Positions 1 to 5,525 of a DNA stretch of 5,525 nt are shown here, piece by piece. The notes below the pieces were generated by a model. The model had not been told where the DNA came from. It ran no database searches and saw only the letters and a list, made by a program, of their open reading frames with translations. The position numbers were made by a program, and so were the translations under genes. Numbering within the stretch: position 1 is the first letter of the stretch; each line of letters starts with the position of its first letter. The stretch is taken from positions 1-5,525 of the forward strand of contig JAAYAO010000258.1 in assembly GCA_012719335.1 (NCBI GenBank). The letters are read 5' to 3'. Origin of the DNA: Propionibacterium sp. Lineage in GTDB: Bacteria; Actinomycetota; Actinomycetes; Propionibacteriales; Propionibacteriaceae.

Positions 1-134
1 CTCTTCGCCTTGGTCGCTACTTCGGCATGGACGCGCAGTTCTGGATCAACCTGCAGGCGCGCTACGACCTCGAGGTCGAGATGGACGCCCTCGGGGACTC
101 GCTCGACAGCATCCAGCCACTGCAGACAGCGTGA
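1..134 (+). CDS. higA: HigA-family antitoxin, C-terminal fragment (5' end outside window)
   Basis: Only the last 43 codons are visible, in the frame starting at base 3 and stopping with TGA at 132-134. The peptide begins LRLGRYFGMDAQFWINLQAR and continues YDLEVEMDAL. The pattern RLGRYFG..xxFWxNLQxxYDLE is the hallmark C-terminal end of HigA/VapI-type XRE antitoxins (Cro/C1 helix-turn-helix proteins), where it follows the DNA-binding domain. In such modules HigA neutralises the RelE-fold mRNA interferase HigB and represses the shared promoter. The helix-turn-helix and any higB lie upstream of the window, so a solitary HigA-like regulator cannot be excluded. The stop overlaps the SDR start by 4 bp (GTGA), so the two genes are probably co-transcribed. 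The family call is from recalled consensus, not a search. Confidence 0.82.
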   Translation, partial: LRLGRYFGMDAQFWINLQARYDLEVEMDALGDSLDSIQPLQTA

Positions 135-955
135 GCGTGGGTGGGCTTCGCGGTCGAGTGGCGCTGGTCTCCGGCGTCAGCCGCAGGCAGGGGATCGGCT
201 TCGCCATTGCGTCGAGGCTGGTGGCGCGGGGCGCAGACCTGTTCCTGACGCACCACCGTCCCCATGACGAGGACCAGCCGTGGGGCGGGGACGACCTGGA
301 GGCTCTCGTCGAGGAGCTCCGGGAGAAGCGCGACGTCCCCAGCCAGCGCATCGTCGACATGGCGGTCGACCTCGCCGAGGACGAGGCCCCCGAAGCCGTT
401 ATGGAGCGCGCCGTGGCCGAGTTCGGTCATGTCGACGTGCTCATCTGCAACCACGCCCGATCAGGTGGCGACGGTGCCATCGGCGACCTGACCGCCGAGA
501 TGCTGGATGGGCACTGGGCGGTCAATGCCAGGTCCGCCCTTTTGTTGGTGCAGTCCTTCGCTGCCCAGCACGATGGCCGGCCGGGCGGTCGGGTGGTCCT
601 GATGACCTCGGGGCAGGGCCTCGGTCCGATGCCGGGTGAGGTGGCCTACGCGGCGTCCAAGGCAGCACTCGCGGGAGTCACGGTGACCTTGGCCGACCAG
701 CTTGCCGTTGCCGGTATCACCGTCAACACGGTCAATCCTGGGCCAGTCGACACGGGATACATGACTCCCGAGATCATGGCTCGGGTCGCACCGATGTTCC
801 CAATCGGACGGATGGGGGAGCCGGATGACCCGGCACGGTTGATCGAGTGGCTGGTCTCCGATGAGGGCCGGTGGATGACCGGGCAGGTCCTCAACACCGA
901 AGGTGGGTTCGCGCGCTGGCGCTCTCCTGCTGACGATCGGCCGCCGGAAGCCTGA
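131..955 (+). CDS. SDR family NAD(P)-dependent oxidoreductase (FabG-like)
   Basis: This 274-residue protein is a classical short-chain dehydrogenase of normal length or slightly above. In order it shows the Rossmann glycine motif SGVSRRQGIG (residues 14-23), an Asp at 80 in the adenine-pocket position, an ICNHA segment (105-109) where NNAG usually lies, the active-site Asn 132 in VNAR, catalytic Ser 160, Tyr 173 and Lys 177 (YAASK), and the PGPVDTG cofactor loop (203-209). The Arg-Arg pair in the glycine loop suggests NADP(H) preference, which is an inference. It is soluble, with no signal peptide or membrane segment. The substrate cannot be told from sequence; FabG-like 3-oxoacyl reductase labels are common but uninformative. 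The GTG at 131 overlaps the upstream antitoxin stop by 4 bp and has no clear Shine-Dalgarno site, so translation is probably coupled. GTG at 137 is an alternative start. An insertion rich in His, Asp and Trp (about 41-56) lies after the first beta-alpha unit and is longer than in basic FabG. Confidence 0.93.
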   Translation: MSVGGLRGRVALVSGVSRRQGIGFAIASRLVARGADLFLTHHRPHDEDQPWGGDDLEALVEELREKRDVPSQRIVDMAVDLAEDEAPEAVMERAVAEFGHVDVLICNHARSGGDGAIGDLTAEMLDGHWAVNARSALLLVQSFAAQHDGRPGGRVVLMTSGQGLGPMPGEVAYAASKAALAGVTVTLADQLAVAGITVNTVNPGPVDTGYMTPEIMARVAPMFPIGRMGEPDDPARLIEWLVSDEGRWMTGQVLNTEGGFARWRSPADDRPPEA

Positions 956-1026
956 GACGTTCCTCCGTACCGGAAGGCGGTGGTGTTCCGCTTCTGGGGT
1001 TGATCGGGCGGTGCTCGGCACCCGCT

Positions 1027-1046
1027 GATGATATCGCGATATCATC
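1027..1046. promoter_or_regulatory. Perfect 20-bp palindrome, probable VapB(C) autoregulatory operator
   Basis: The half-site GATGATATCG is followed directly by its exact reverse complement, giving a 20-bp palindrome without a spacer. It ends 18 bp before the vapB start. VapB ribbon-helix-helix antitoxins, alone or with VapC, bind such AT-richer inverted repeats over their own promoter, and TGATATC-like half-sites fit this. It stands out as an AT-rich island in high-GC DNA. A TATCAT hexamer at 1040-1045 inside it could serve as the -10 box, but no good -35 box is seen at the right distance, so the promoter part is tentative. Confidence 0.75.
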
Positions 1047-1051
1047 GTGGT

Positions 1052-1056
1052 GGAGG
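1052..1056 (+). promoter_or_regulatory. Ribosome binding site of vapB
   Basis: A full GGAGG lies 8 bases before the ATG at 1065. This favours that ATG over the in-frame GTG at 1047, which lies right at the palindrome edge and upstream of this site. Confidence 0.75.
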
Positions 1057-1064
1057 TGGTCGCG

Positions 1065-1289
1065 ATGGCGAACGTTCTGATCCGTGGGCTGAGTGAGGCT
1101 GCCGTCGAGCACATTGATGCGGAGGCAGCGACGCTGGGGCTGTCGCGCAACGAGTTCCTACGCCGGCGGCTGGAGCAGGACGCGTCCACCCCGGTCTCGG
1201 CCACGGTCGATGCCGATGACTGGAGTCGCTCGGCGGCGGCCTTCGGGGATCTTGCCGATCCTGACGTGATGGATGCCGCATGGCGCTGA
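1065..1289 (+). CDS. vapB: VapB/FitA-type ribbon-helix-helix antitoxin
   Basis: This 74-residue protein is the antitoxin half of a VapBC module. The N-terminus [20 protein letters not shown] starts with the DNA-contacting beta strand (about residues 2-8). The two helices of the ribbon-helix-helix fold follow, ending in the typical [15 protein letters not shown] (24-38). The C-terminal tail (about 45-74) is acidic, with Trp 53 and Trp 73, and is of the kind that wraps over the toxin active site. The ATG at 1065 is chosen because a GGAGG site sits 8 bases before it; an in-frame GTG at 1047 would add six residues. The gene overlaps vapC by 10 bp, so the two are translationally coupled, and the palindrome just upstream points to negative autoregulation. 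The exact partner family is inferred from the adjacent PIN toxin. Confidence 0.9.
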   Translation: MANVLIRGLSEAAVEHIDAEAATLGLSRNEFLRRRLEQDASTPVSATVDADDWSRSAAAFGDLADPDVMDAAWR

Positions 1290-1699
1290 CGAGCTGGCTG
1301 GTCGACAAGTCGGCATACGCGCGCATGCAGGCGGGCCAGGCAGCGGGCATTGCCGAGTGGAACTCGCGCATCGAGCGTGGTCTGATGCGTCTTTCGACGG
1401 TGACGCGGCTCGAGCTGGGCTTCTCCGTCCGCTCGGGTGAAGTAGGTCGCGAGGCGTTCGGGTCGCCACCGCTGTCGCTCATGCCGATCGAGCACCTCAC
1501 ACCCGCGATGGAGGACCGTGCCTTCGAGGTGCAGATGCTCCTCGCCGACCGCGGCCTGCATCGAGCTCCGTCCATTCCCAATCTGCTCATTGCAGCAACC
1601 GCGGAGAAGGCTGGGTTAACGGTTCTCGCAGTTGACAAGGACTTCGACCTCATTGCCGAGATCACCGGCCAGCCCGTGGAGACGTTAGCGCTGGTCTGA
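1280..1699 (+). CDS. vapC: VapC-family PIN-domain toxin (predicted ribonuclease)
   Basis: This 139-residue protein is a single PIN domain of usual VapC length. PIN toxins cleave RNA, often tRNA or rRNA, with Mg2+ or Mn2+ held by a cluster of acidic residues. Visible landmarks are the N-terminal LVDKSA with Asp 9, the VTRLELGFS segment with Glu 45, [16 protein letters not shown] (94-109), and the terminal [15 protein letters not shown] with Asp 119, Asp 121 and Asp 123. In the actinobacterial VapC proteins of this type that I recall, the third segment reads [10 protein letters not shown], so Asn 101 (codon AAT) replaces a usual metal-ligand Asp. Activity could therefore be reduced or changed, though the frame is intact. 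The ATG at 1280 lies within the last codons of vapB (10-bp overlap). It would be held inactive by VapB until the antitoxin is degraded. Confidence 0.92.
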   Translation: MALTSWLVDKSAYARMQAGQAAGIAEWNSRIERGLMRLSTVTRLELGFSVRSGEVGREAFGSPPLSLMPIEHLTPAMEDRAFEVQMLLADRGLHRAPSIPNLLIAATAEKAGLTVLAVDKDFDLIAEITGQPVETLALV

Positions 1700-1878
1700 C
1701 TCATCGAGTTCGTGCTGCCAGGCCATTGAGATGGATGTACGTGCCGGCACGCAGTGGAGTTCAGGTTCAACGTAGCCAGAGGCGCAAGAGTGGTCGGACG
1801 ATGGCATCCGGATTCGAATCTCCAGGAGGACTTCTTGGGCGGCTTCGGCATCACGCAGCCCCATGAACCGGGGTCGGG

Positions 1879-2211
1879 CTACTCGTCCCCCAGAATCGCG
1901 ATCACGTGCTCCGGTCCGAACGTAACGGGATCCCCGGCTTGGATCGTGGTGATCCGGAAGGGGTCATTATCCAGATGGCCGACATAGTGGTCACCATCTG
2001 TTTCGCTGATAATGACCCACATGCGCTCTGCCCCCGCACCTTCGGTCGGGGTGGGAACGATGCGGAAGACCAGCTTCACCAGATCCCCCCGTTGGAGGCT
2101 CGTGCGTTCCCGGTGTGACGGGATGTCGAAGCTGTCCGGATGATCGCGACGGAGTTCCTCGGCGTTGTCCAGACTGAAACCGAAGGAATCCGCGTCGCCG
2201 GTGTGACTCAT
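1879..2211 (-). CDS. Small DUF2314-like protein of unknown function
   Basis: The predicted product has 110 residues, is soluble and acidic, and has no signal peptide or membrane segment. After a charged N-terminal part (1-38) comes LQRGDLVKLVFRI (39-51), then ERMWVIISETDGDHYVGHLD (62-81), NDPFRI, QAGDPVTFGPEHVIAI (91-106). The order GD-VK-hydrophobic, MWV, YVGxLDNDP, GDxVxF, HVI resembles DUF2314 and related small beta-rich domains, some of which occur as immunity-like proteins; this is a resemblance from memory, not a search. The ATG at 2211 is preferred over the in-frame ATG at 2223 because a TATGTT hexamer (2224-2219) sits 7 bases before it and there is no Shine-Dalgarno site, which suggests a leaderless transcript. 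The start faces the broken DUF2625 gene across 77 bp. Function is unknown. Confidence 0.72.
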   Translation of the reverse strand: MSHTGDADSFGFSLDNAEELRRDHPDSFDIPSHRERTSLQRGDLVKLVFRIVPTPTEGAGAERMWVIISETDGDHYVGHLDNDPFRITTIQAGDPVTFGPEHVIAILGDE

Positions 2212-2218
2212 GTACGAG

Positions 2219-2224
2219 AACATA
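2219..2224 (-). promoter_or_regulatory. Candidate -10 box for the minus-strand DUF2314-like gene
   Basis: Read on the minus strand this is TATGTT, followed by 7 bases and then the ATG at 2211. This spacing would place transcription start at or next to the ATG, so the mRNA would be leaderless, as is common in actinobacteria. A GCGACC 18 bp further upstream (2248-2243) keeps only the GAC core of a -35 box. Confidence 0.4.
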
Positions 2225-2242
2225 CTCGGTGTGACGTGTTGA

Positions 2243-2263
2243 GGTCGCCGGCGCCGTGCGACC
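2243..2263. repeat. Inverted repeat in the divergent intergenic region
   Basis: GGTCGC (2243-2248) is matched by its exact reverse complement GCGACC (2258-2263) with a 9-bp spacer. It lies near the middle of the 77-bp gap between two divergent genes. It could be an operator serving both promoters, but 6-bp arms are easily met by chance in DNA this GC-rich. Confidence 0.3.
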
Positions 2264-2276
2264 GGCTCACCTGGGT

Positions 2277-2282
2277 TAGGTT
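2277..2282 (+). promoter_or_regulatory. Candidate -10 box of the DUF2625 remnant
   Basis: TAGGTT ends 6 bases before the ATG at 2289, with no Shine-Dalgarno site between. This matches the spacing expected for leaderless transcription. No convincing -35 box is seen. Confidence 0.42.
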
Positions 2283-2288
2283 CTACCC

Positions 2289-2719
2289 ATGGAACCGCGC
2301 AGTCTCGACAGTCTCGTCGATGTGGACGATCCCGCGTGGCCGTTGATCGAGGAGTTGCTCGCCACCAGCACCGCCACGGCCCTGCCTGTCGAGGAGTCCG
2401 GGGGCGCCGGACTCTGTGGCGCCTGCAGGTCACCGCACGTTCCTTCCTGGGCGCGATGGCGCTGCAGACCGGGGGCATCGTCGCGGACCACGGCTGGTTC
2501 CGGCTCTACGGCGGTGGCAGCCGAGACCTGCCCGACCTCGCCACGGTGAACGGGCTGGGCGATCCCGCAACGACGTCGACGTCGCCGGGGGCGATGCTCA
2601 TCGGTCATGACGCGGTGGGAGGGCGCTTGTTCCCGCTGCCGGCCACCGTCGAGGGGCAGGACAAGGGCACCCTCTCACGCCGACCGGTCCCGATCCGGGA
2701 ACTGTTCGAGCTCTACTGA
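2289..2719 (+). pseudogene. DUF2625-family protein, broken by frameshift and internal deletion
   Basis: The protein is recognisable only by joining two frames. The first (from ATG 2289) gives MEPRSLDSLVDVDDPAWPLI and continues to VEESG. The second, entered at the run of five G at 2400-2404, gives TLWRLQVTARSFLGAMALQT, then GGIVADHGWFRLYGGGSRDLP, and GAMLIGHDAVGGR. DDPAWP, LQVTxRSxLGA, TGGIxxDHGWxRxxGxGS and LxxDAxGG are the conserved stretches of DUF2625 as I recall them. Restoring one G in the run would join the frames exactly, giving 143 residues. Family members are about 200 or more, and right after GGR (about 2624-2630) the sequence jumps to LFPLPATVEGQDKG...RRPVPIRELFELY, which looks like the family's C-terminal end. 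A middle block of some 60-80 residues therefore seems deleted in frame. Function of the intact family is unknown. A sequencing error could explain the frameshift but not the deletion. Confidence 0.8.
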
Positions 2720-2788
2720 CAATCCCCGGGTCGCGGAAGCTGCCGGGTACTGCTCCGGGGCCGGGTGTGAGTCGTTCATAAGTAGCGT

Positions 2789-2794
2789 TAGGGT
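2789..2794 (+). promoter_or_regulatory. Candidate -10 box of the betBA operon
   Basis: TAGGGT lies 29 bases before the betB ATG, in a locally less GC-rich stretch (TTCATAAGTAGCGTTAGGGT). Transcription would start near 2801. The base run at the expected -35 position (TGTGAG, 2766-2771) is a poor match, so the assignment is weak. Confidence 0.35.
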
Positions 2795-2795
2795 C

Positions 2796-2814
2796 GAGTG
2801 GTCCCCGACTACTC
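2796..2814. repeat. Inverted repeat before betB, candidate operator or 5' hairpin
   Basis: GAGTGGT (2796-2802) and ACTACTC (2808-2814) form a 7-bp inverted repeat with a 5-bp spacer, perfect apart from one G-T pair that is G-U in RNA. It lies directly next to the AGGAG ribosome binding site (2815-2819) and overlaps the predicted transcription start. It could bind a repressor such as a TetR-type BetI, or fold next to the ribosome site. No regulator gene is in the window to support either role. Confidence 0.4.
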
Positions 2815-2823
2815 AGGAGTCAC

Positions 2824-4320
2824 ATGAGCACCCTGTTCATTGACGGACGCTGGACCGCAGCCATCTCCGGCGCAACCCGCGACATCACCTGCCCCGCCGA
2901 CGGTGCGTACGTGGCCACCGTGGCCGAAGCCGACCGGGCCGACACCGAAGCGGCCATCGCGGCAGCCCGCCGGGCCTTCGACGAGGGCCCCTGGCCCTCC
3001 ACCCCCGGCCCGGAACGGGCCGCCCTGCTCACCCGGTTGGCCGACCTGCTCGCCGACGAGAAGGAACAGGTCGCCGAGCTCGAGGCCCTCGACACCGGCA
3101 AACGAATGGTCGAGGCCCGCATCGATTTGGACGACGTGATCAGCGTGATCCGCCACTTCGCGACCCTGGCGGGCGCCGAGGCCGGCCGGGTCGTCGACCC
3201 CGGCACCCCCGGGGTGTCCTCCCGGGTGGTCACCGAACCGGTCGGGGTGTGCGCGCTGATCACCCCCTGGAACTACCCGTTGCTGCAGACCTCCTGGAAG
3301 ATCGCCCCGGCGCTGGCGGCCGGCAACACCTTCGTGCTGAAGCCGAGTGAGGTCACCCCGTCCACCGCGATCTGGTTGATGGGCGCCCTCGATCGGGTCG
3401 GTCTGCCCGCGGGCGTGGCCAACCTGGTGCTCGGCCCGGGCGCGACCGTCGGCGCCGCCCTCACCGACCACCCCGATGTCGACCTGGTGTCGTTCACCGG
3501 TGGCCTGGAAACCGGCCGCCGGATCATGGCCGCCGCGTCCGACACGGTCAAGCGGGTGGCCCTCGAACTGGGCGGCAAGAACCCCAACATCATCTTCGCC
3601 GACGCCGACCTGGACGCGGCCATCGACAACGCCCTGACCGCGATCTTCCTCGACTCCGGCCAGGTCTGCTCGGCCGGTGCCCGGCTGATCGTGGAGGAAT
3701 CGGTCAAGGACCGGGTCGTCGACGAACTGGTCCGCCGCGCCGGTGACATCCGCCTGGGCGGGCCCTTCGACGACGACGCCGAAACCGGCCCGCTGATCAG
3801 CAACCAGCATCGCGAGAAGGTCGAGAAGTATGTCGCCGACGCGATCGCCGAAGGCGCGGTACTGCGGGTCGGGGGAGCCCGCCCGGACGCACCGGAGTTG
3901 GCCGAGGGCTGCTACTACCTGCCCACGATCCTCGACGACTGCACCACCACGATGCGCTGCGTCCAGGACGAATCCTTCGGGCCGGTACTGACGGTCGAAA
4001 CCTTCGGTGGGGATACCGCCGACGCCGCCGAGGACGCCGCGGTCGCCATCGCCAACGACACGATCTACGGCCTGGCCGGGGCGGTGTGGACCGAGAACGC
4101 CGGACGAGCCGAACGGGTGGCGAACCGCCTGCGCCACGGCACCATCTGGATCAACGACTACCACCCCTACGTCGCCGGAGCCGAATGGGGCGGCATGAAG
4201 CAGTCCGGCATCGGACGCGAGCTCGGCCTGGCCGGGCTGCACGAATACCAGGAGATGAAGCACATCTGGCACAACACCCGACCGGCCCGCGCGGGCTGGT
4301 TCGCCGACCGTTCGCACTGA
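2824..4320 (+). CDS. betB: Betaine aldehyde dehydrogenase (NAD(P)+)
   Basis: This 498-residue enzyme is a full-length aldehyde dehydrogenase. It oxidises betaine aldehyde to glycine betaine, the second step of osmoprotectant synthesis from choline, in the cytoplasm. Visible landmarks are ITPWNYP with the oxyanion Asn 150, KPSE with cofactor-binding Lys 173, SFTGGLETG (223-231) of the nucleotide fold, general base Glu 248 in LELGGKNP, the catalytic thiol Cys 282 in SGQVCSAG, and Glu 383 in ESFGPV. The C-terminal WINDYHPYVAGAEWGGMKQS (442-461) followed by GIGREL resembles the GbsA/BetB group rather than generic aldehyde dehydrogenases. An AGGAG site 4 bases before ATG fixes the start. The downstream choline dehydrogenase strongly supports the substrate; without it, another aminoaldehyde such as gamma-aminobutyraldehyde would be possible. 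The candidate promoter and inverted repeat at 2789-2814 probably control the operon. Confidence 0.95.
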   Translation: MSTLFIDGRWTAAISGATRDITCPADGAYVATVAEADRADTEAAIAAARRAFDEGPWPSTPGPERAALLTRLADLLADEKEQVAELEALDTGKRMVEARIDLDDVISVIRHFATLAGAEAGRVVDPGTPGVSSRVVTEPVGVCALITPWNYPLLQTSWKIAPALAAGNTFVLKPSEVTPSTAIWLMGALDRVGLPAGVANLVLGPGATVGAALTDHPDVDLVSFTGGLETGRRIMAAASDTVKRVALELGGKNPNIIFADADLDAAIDNALTAIFLDSGQVCSAGARLIVEESVKDRVVDELVRRAGDIRLGGPFDDDAETGPLISNQHREKVEKYVADAIAEGAVLRVGGARPDAPELAEGCYYLPTILDDCTTTMRCVQDESFGPVLTVETFGGDTADAAEDAAVAIANDTIYGLAGAVWTENAGRAERVANRLRHGTIWINDYHPYVAGAEWGGMKQSGIGRELGLAGLHEYQEMKHIWHNTRPARAGWFADRSH

Positions 4321-4372
4321 CCCGACGCGGCCACCGGTCGCACCAATCCCGACCCGCTCCCGCGGGCTGCTC

Positions 4373-4378
4373 GAAAGG
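4373..4378 (+). promoter_or_regulatory. Ribosome binding site of betA
   Basis: GAAAGG lies 8 bases before the GTG at 4387. It supports that GTG as start rather than the ATG at 4380, which is in a different frame and too close. The 66-bp gap between betB and betA shows no strong terminator. Confidence 0.65.
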
Positions 4379-4386
4379 TATGACAC

Positions 4387-5525
4387 GTGAAACGCTACGA
4401 CTATGTGATCGTCGGAGGTGGATCGGCCGGTTCGGTGCTGGCCAATCGGCTGTCGGCCGACTCGTCCACCTCGGTGCTGGTGCTCGAAGCCGGACGATCC
4501 GACTGGAAGATCGACCCGCTGATCCACATGCCCGCGGCACTGATGTTCCCCAGCGGCAACCCGCTGTACGACTGGGCCTACGAATCCGAACCCGAACCCC
4601 ACATGGGTGGCCGCCGGGTCAAGCACGCCCGGGGCAAGGTGATCGGCGGGTCCAGCTCGATCAACGGCATGATCTTCCAGCGCGGCAACGCCGGTGACTA
4701 CGACAAATGGGCCACCAACCCCGGCCTGGAGCACTGGGACTACGCCCACTGCCTGCCGTACTTCAAGCGGATGGAATCCTGCACCGCCGGGGCCGCTGCC
4801 TGGCGCGGCGGCGCCGGGCCCCTGCACCTGGAACGCGGCCCCGCGTCCACCCCGCTGTTCCAGGCCTTCCTCGAAGCCACCCGACAGGCCGGCTTCCCGG
4901 CCACCGACGATGTGAACGGCTACCGGCAGGAGGGCTTCGCCCCCTTCGACCGCAATGTGCGCAACAGCCGGCGCTGGAGCGCGTCGCGGGCCTACCTCAC
5001 CCCGGTGCGGCACCGACGCAACCTGCACGTGCGTACCCTCGCCCACGTCACCGGCCTGCGGATGAGCGGCAACCGGGTCACCGGGGTCGAGTTCAACCAG
5101 CCGGGGCGACGCAACCAGTTCGTCCCCGCCGGTGAGGTGATCCTGTGTGGTGGGGCGTTCGGCTCCCCCCAGACGCTGCAACTGTCCGGCATCGGTGACC
5201 CGGCGGCACTCGCCGCGGCCGGGGTCGACACCCGGGTCGAACTGCCCGGCGTGGGCCGGAACCTGCAGGACCACCTCGAGGTGTACATCCAGCACAGCTC
5301 CCTGCAACCGGCCTCGATCGCACCCTGGCTGAAGATGTGGAAGGCGCCGGTGATCGGTGCCCAATGGCTTTTCGCGGGCAAGGGTGTGGGTGCGTCCAAC
5401 CACTTCGAGGCCGGCGGGTTCATCCGCACCAACGACCACGTGCGCTACCCGAACCTGATGTTCCACTTCCTGCCGATCGCGGTGCGCTACGACGGGACGG
5501 CCGCCGGTGGCGATCACGGCTACCA
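4387..5525 (+). CDS. betA: Choline dehydrogenase, GMC oxidoreductase (3' end outside window)
   Basis: The first 379 residues of an enzyme usually near 550 are visible. It is an FAD-dependent GMC oxidoreductase that oxidises choline to betaine aldehyde, normally at the inner face of the membrane and coupled to the respiratory chain. The N-terminus [20 protein letters not shown] carries the FAD-binding GxGxxG (Gly 10, 12, 15) and Glu 34 for the ribose. GMC signature 1 is [13 protein letters not shown] (83-95) and signature 2 is [15 protein letters not shown] (256-270). GRNLQDH (290-296) and [15 protein letters not shown] (333-347) closely match Escherichia coli BetA as I recall it. SSSIN has Ile 92 where choline oxidase has the His that holds FAD covalently, which argues for a dehydrogenase rather than an oxidase. 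The catalytic C-terminal histidine region is beyond the window. The GTG start is supported by GAAAGG 8 bases upstream. It is in one operon with betB. Confidence 0.94.
   Translation, partial: MKRYDYVIVGGGSAGSVLANRLSADSSTSVLVLEAGRSDWKIDPLIHMPAALMFPSGNPLYDWAYESEPEPHMGGRRVKHARGKVIGGSSSINGMIFQRGNAGDYDKWATNPGLEHWDYAHCLPYFKRMESCTAGAAAWRGGAGPLHLERGPASTPLFQAFLEATRQAGFPATDDVNGYRQEGFAPFDRNVRNSRRWSASRAYLTPVRHRRNLHVRTLAHVTGLRMSGNRVTGVEFNQPGRRNQFVPAGEVILCGGAFGSPQTLQLSGIGDPAALAAAGVDTRVELPGVGRNLQDHLEVYIQHSSLQPASIAPWLKMWKAPVIGAQWLFAGKGVGASNHFEAGGFIRTNDHVRYPNLMFHFLPIAVRYDGTAAGGDHGY

Noticed and set aside
963..979. Imperfect hairpin after the SDR stop as a terminator
   Set aside because: The stem is short with a mismatch, the loop is three bases and no T tract follows.
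1047..1064. GTG 1047 as the vapB start
   Set aside because: It would abut the operator palindrome and lie upstream of the strong GGAGG at 1052-1056, which instead serves the ATG at 1065.
461..1561. A 366-codon minus-strand open frame across the SDR, vapB and vapC
   Set aside because: It runs across three well-supported plus-strand genes and their intergenic spacer, and its product is Arg/His/Pro-rich with no recognisable motif.
1740..1751. Palindrome CGTGCCGGCACG after vapC as a terminator
   Set aside because: With a minimal loop the stem is only four pairs and there is no T run, so it is not a convincing terminator.
1806..1830. tRNA-like T-arm (ATTCGAAT) suggesting a tRNA fragment or attachment site
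   Set aside because: The bases flanking the loop do not pair into a T-stem, no acceptor or anticodon arm follows, and no integrase is near. The match is just the palindrome GATTCGAATC.
1754..1987. A 77-codon plus-strand open frame over the gap after vapC
   Set aside because: It lacks a ribosome site, resembles no family I know, and runs into the well-supported minus-strand DUF2314-like gene.
2724..2760. CCCCGG...CCGGGG inverted repeat after the DUF2625 remnant
   Set aside because: The 6-bp arms are 25 bp apart and made only of G and C, which is common by chance here; no T run follows.
2809..5517. A 902-codon open frame on the minus strand antisense to betB and betA
   Set aside because: Its product is a low-complexity Gly/Val/Arg/Asp-rich chain without domains. 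It is the expected mirror of two GC-rich genes that have clear catalytic motifs on the plus strand.

Overview
The window is high-GC DNA with dense coding, GTG starts and GC-rich third codon positions. Its VapB/VapC and SDR types are common in Actinomycetota. A high-GC actinobacterium is the best reading, but nothing here fixes the genus. No rRNA, tRNA, CRISPR array, transposase or integrase is visible.

Left part (1-1699) is accessory. It opens with the last 43 codons of a HigA-type antitoxin whose stop codon overlaps by 4 bp the GTG start of a complete short-chain dehydrogenase/reductase (SDR). Then follows a complete type II toxin-antitoxin pair, vapB-vapC, overlapping by 10 bp and preceded by a perfect 20-bp palindrome that is very likely its autoregulatory operator. 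The VapC toxin has Asn where related PIN toxins usually have one of the metal-binding Asp residues.

Middle part (1700-2823) is a remnant-like zone. The stretch 1700-1878 holds no convincing gene, only short palindromes (1740-1751 and 1811-1820). A small DUF2314-like protein is encoded on the minus strand (2211 to 1879). Divergent from it, across 77 bp, is a broken DUF2625-family gene (2289-2719) with one frameshift in a G run and an apparent large in-frame internal deletion. Both divergent genes have a -10-like hexamer 6-7 bases before the ATG, the geometry of leaderless transcription.

Right part (2824-5525) is a metabolic operon for the osmoprotectant glycine betaine: betB (betaine aldehyde dehydrogenase, complete), then after 66 bp betA (choline dehydrogenase, cut off by the window end). 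BetA oxidises choline to betaine aldehyde and BetB oxidises that to glycine betaine. An inverted repeat directly before the betB ribosome binding site is a candidate operator. No betI-type regulator or choline transporter is in view.

I did not find a clearly new multi-gene system. The items most worth a second look are the decayed DUF2625 gene, the vapBC operator palindrome, the VapC active-site substitution, and the divergent leaderless arrangement.
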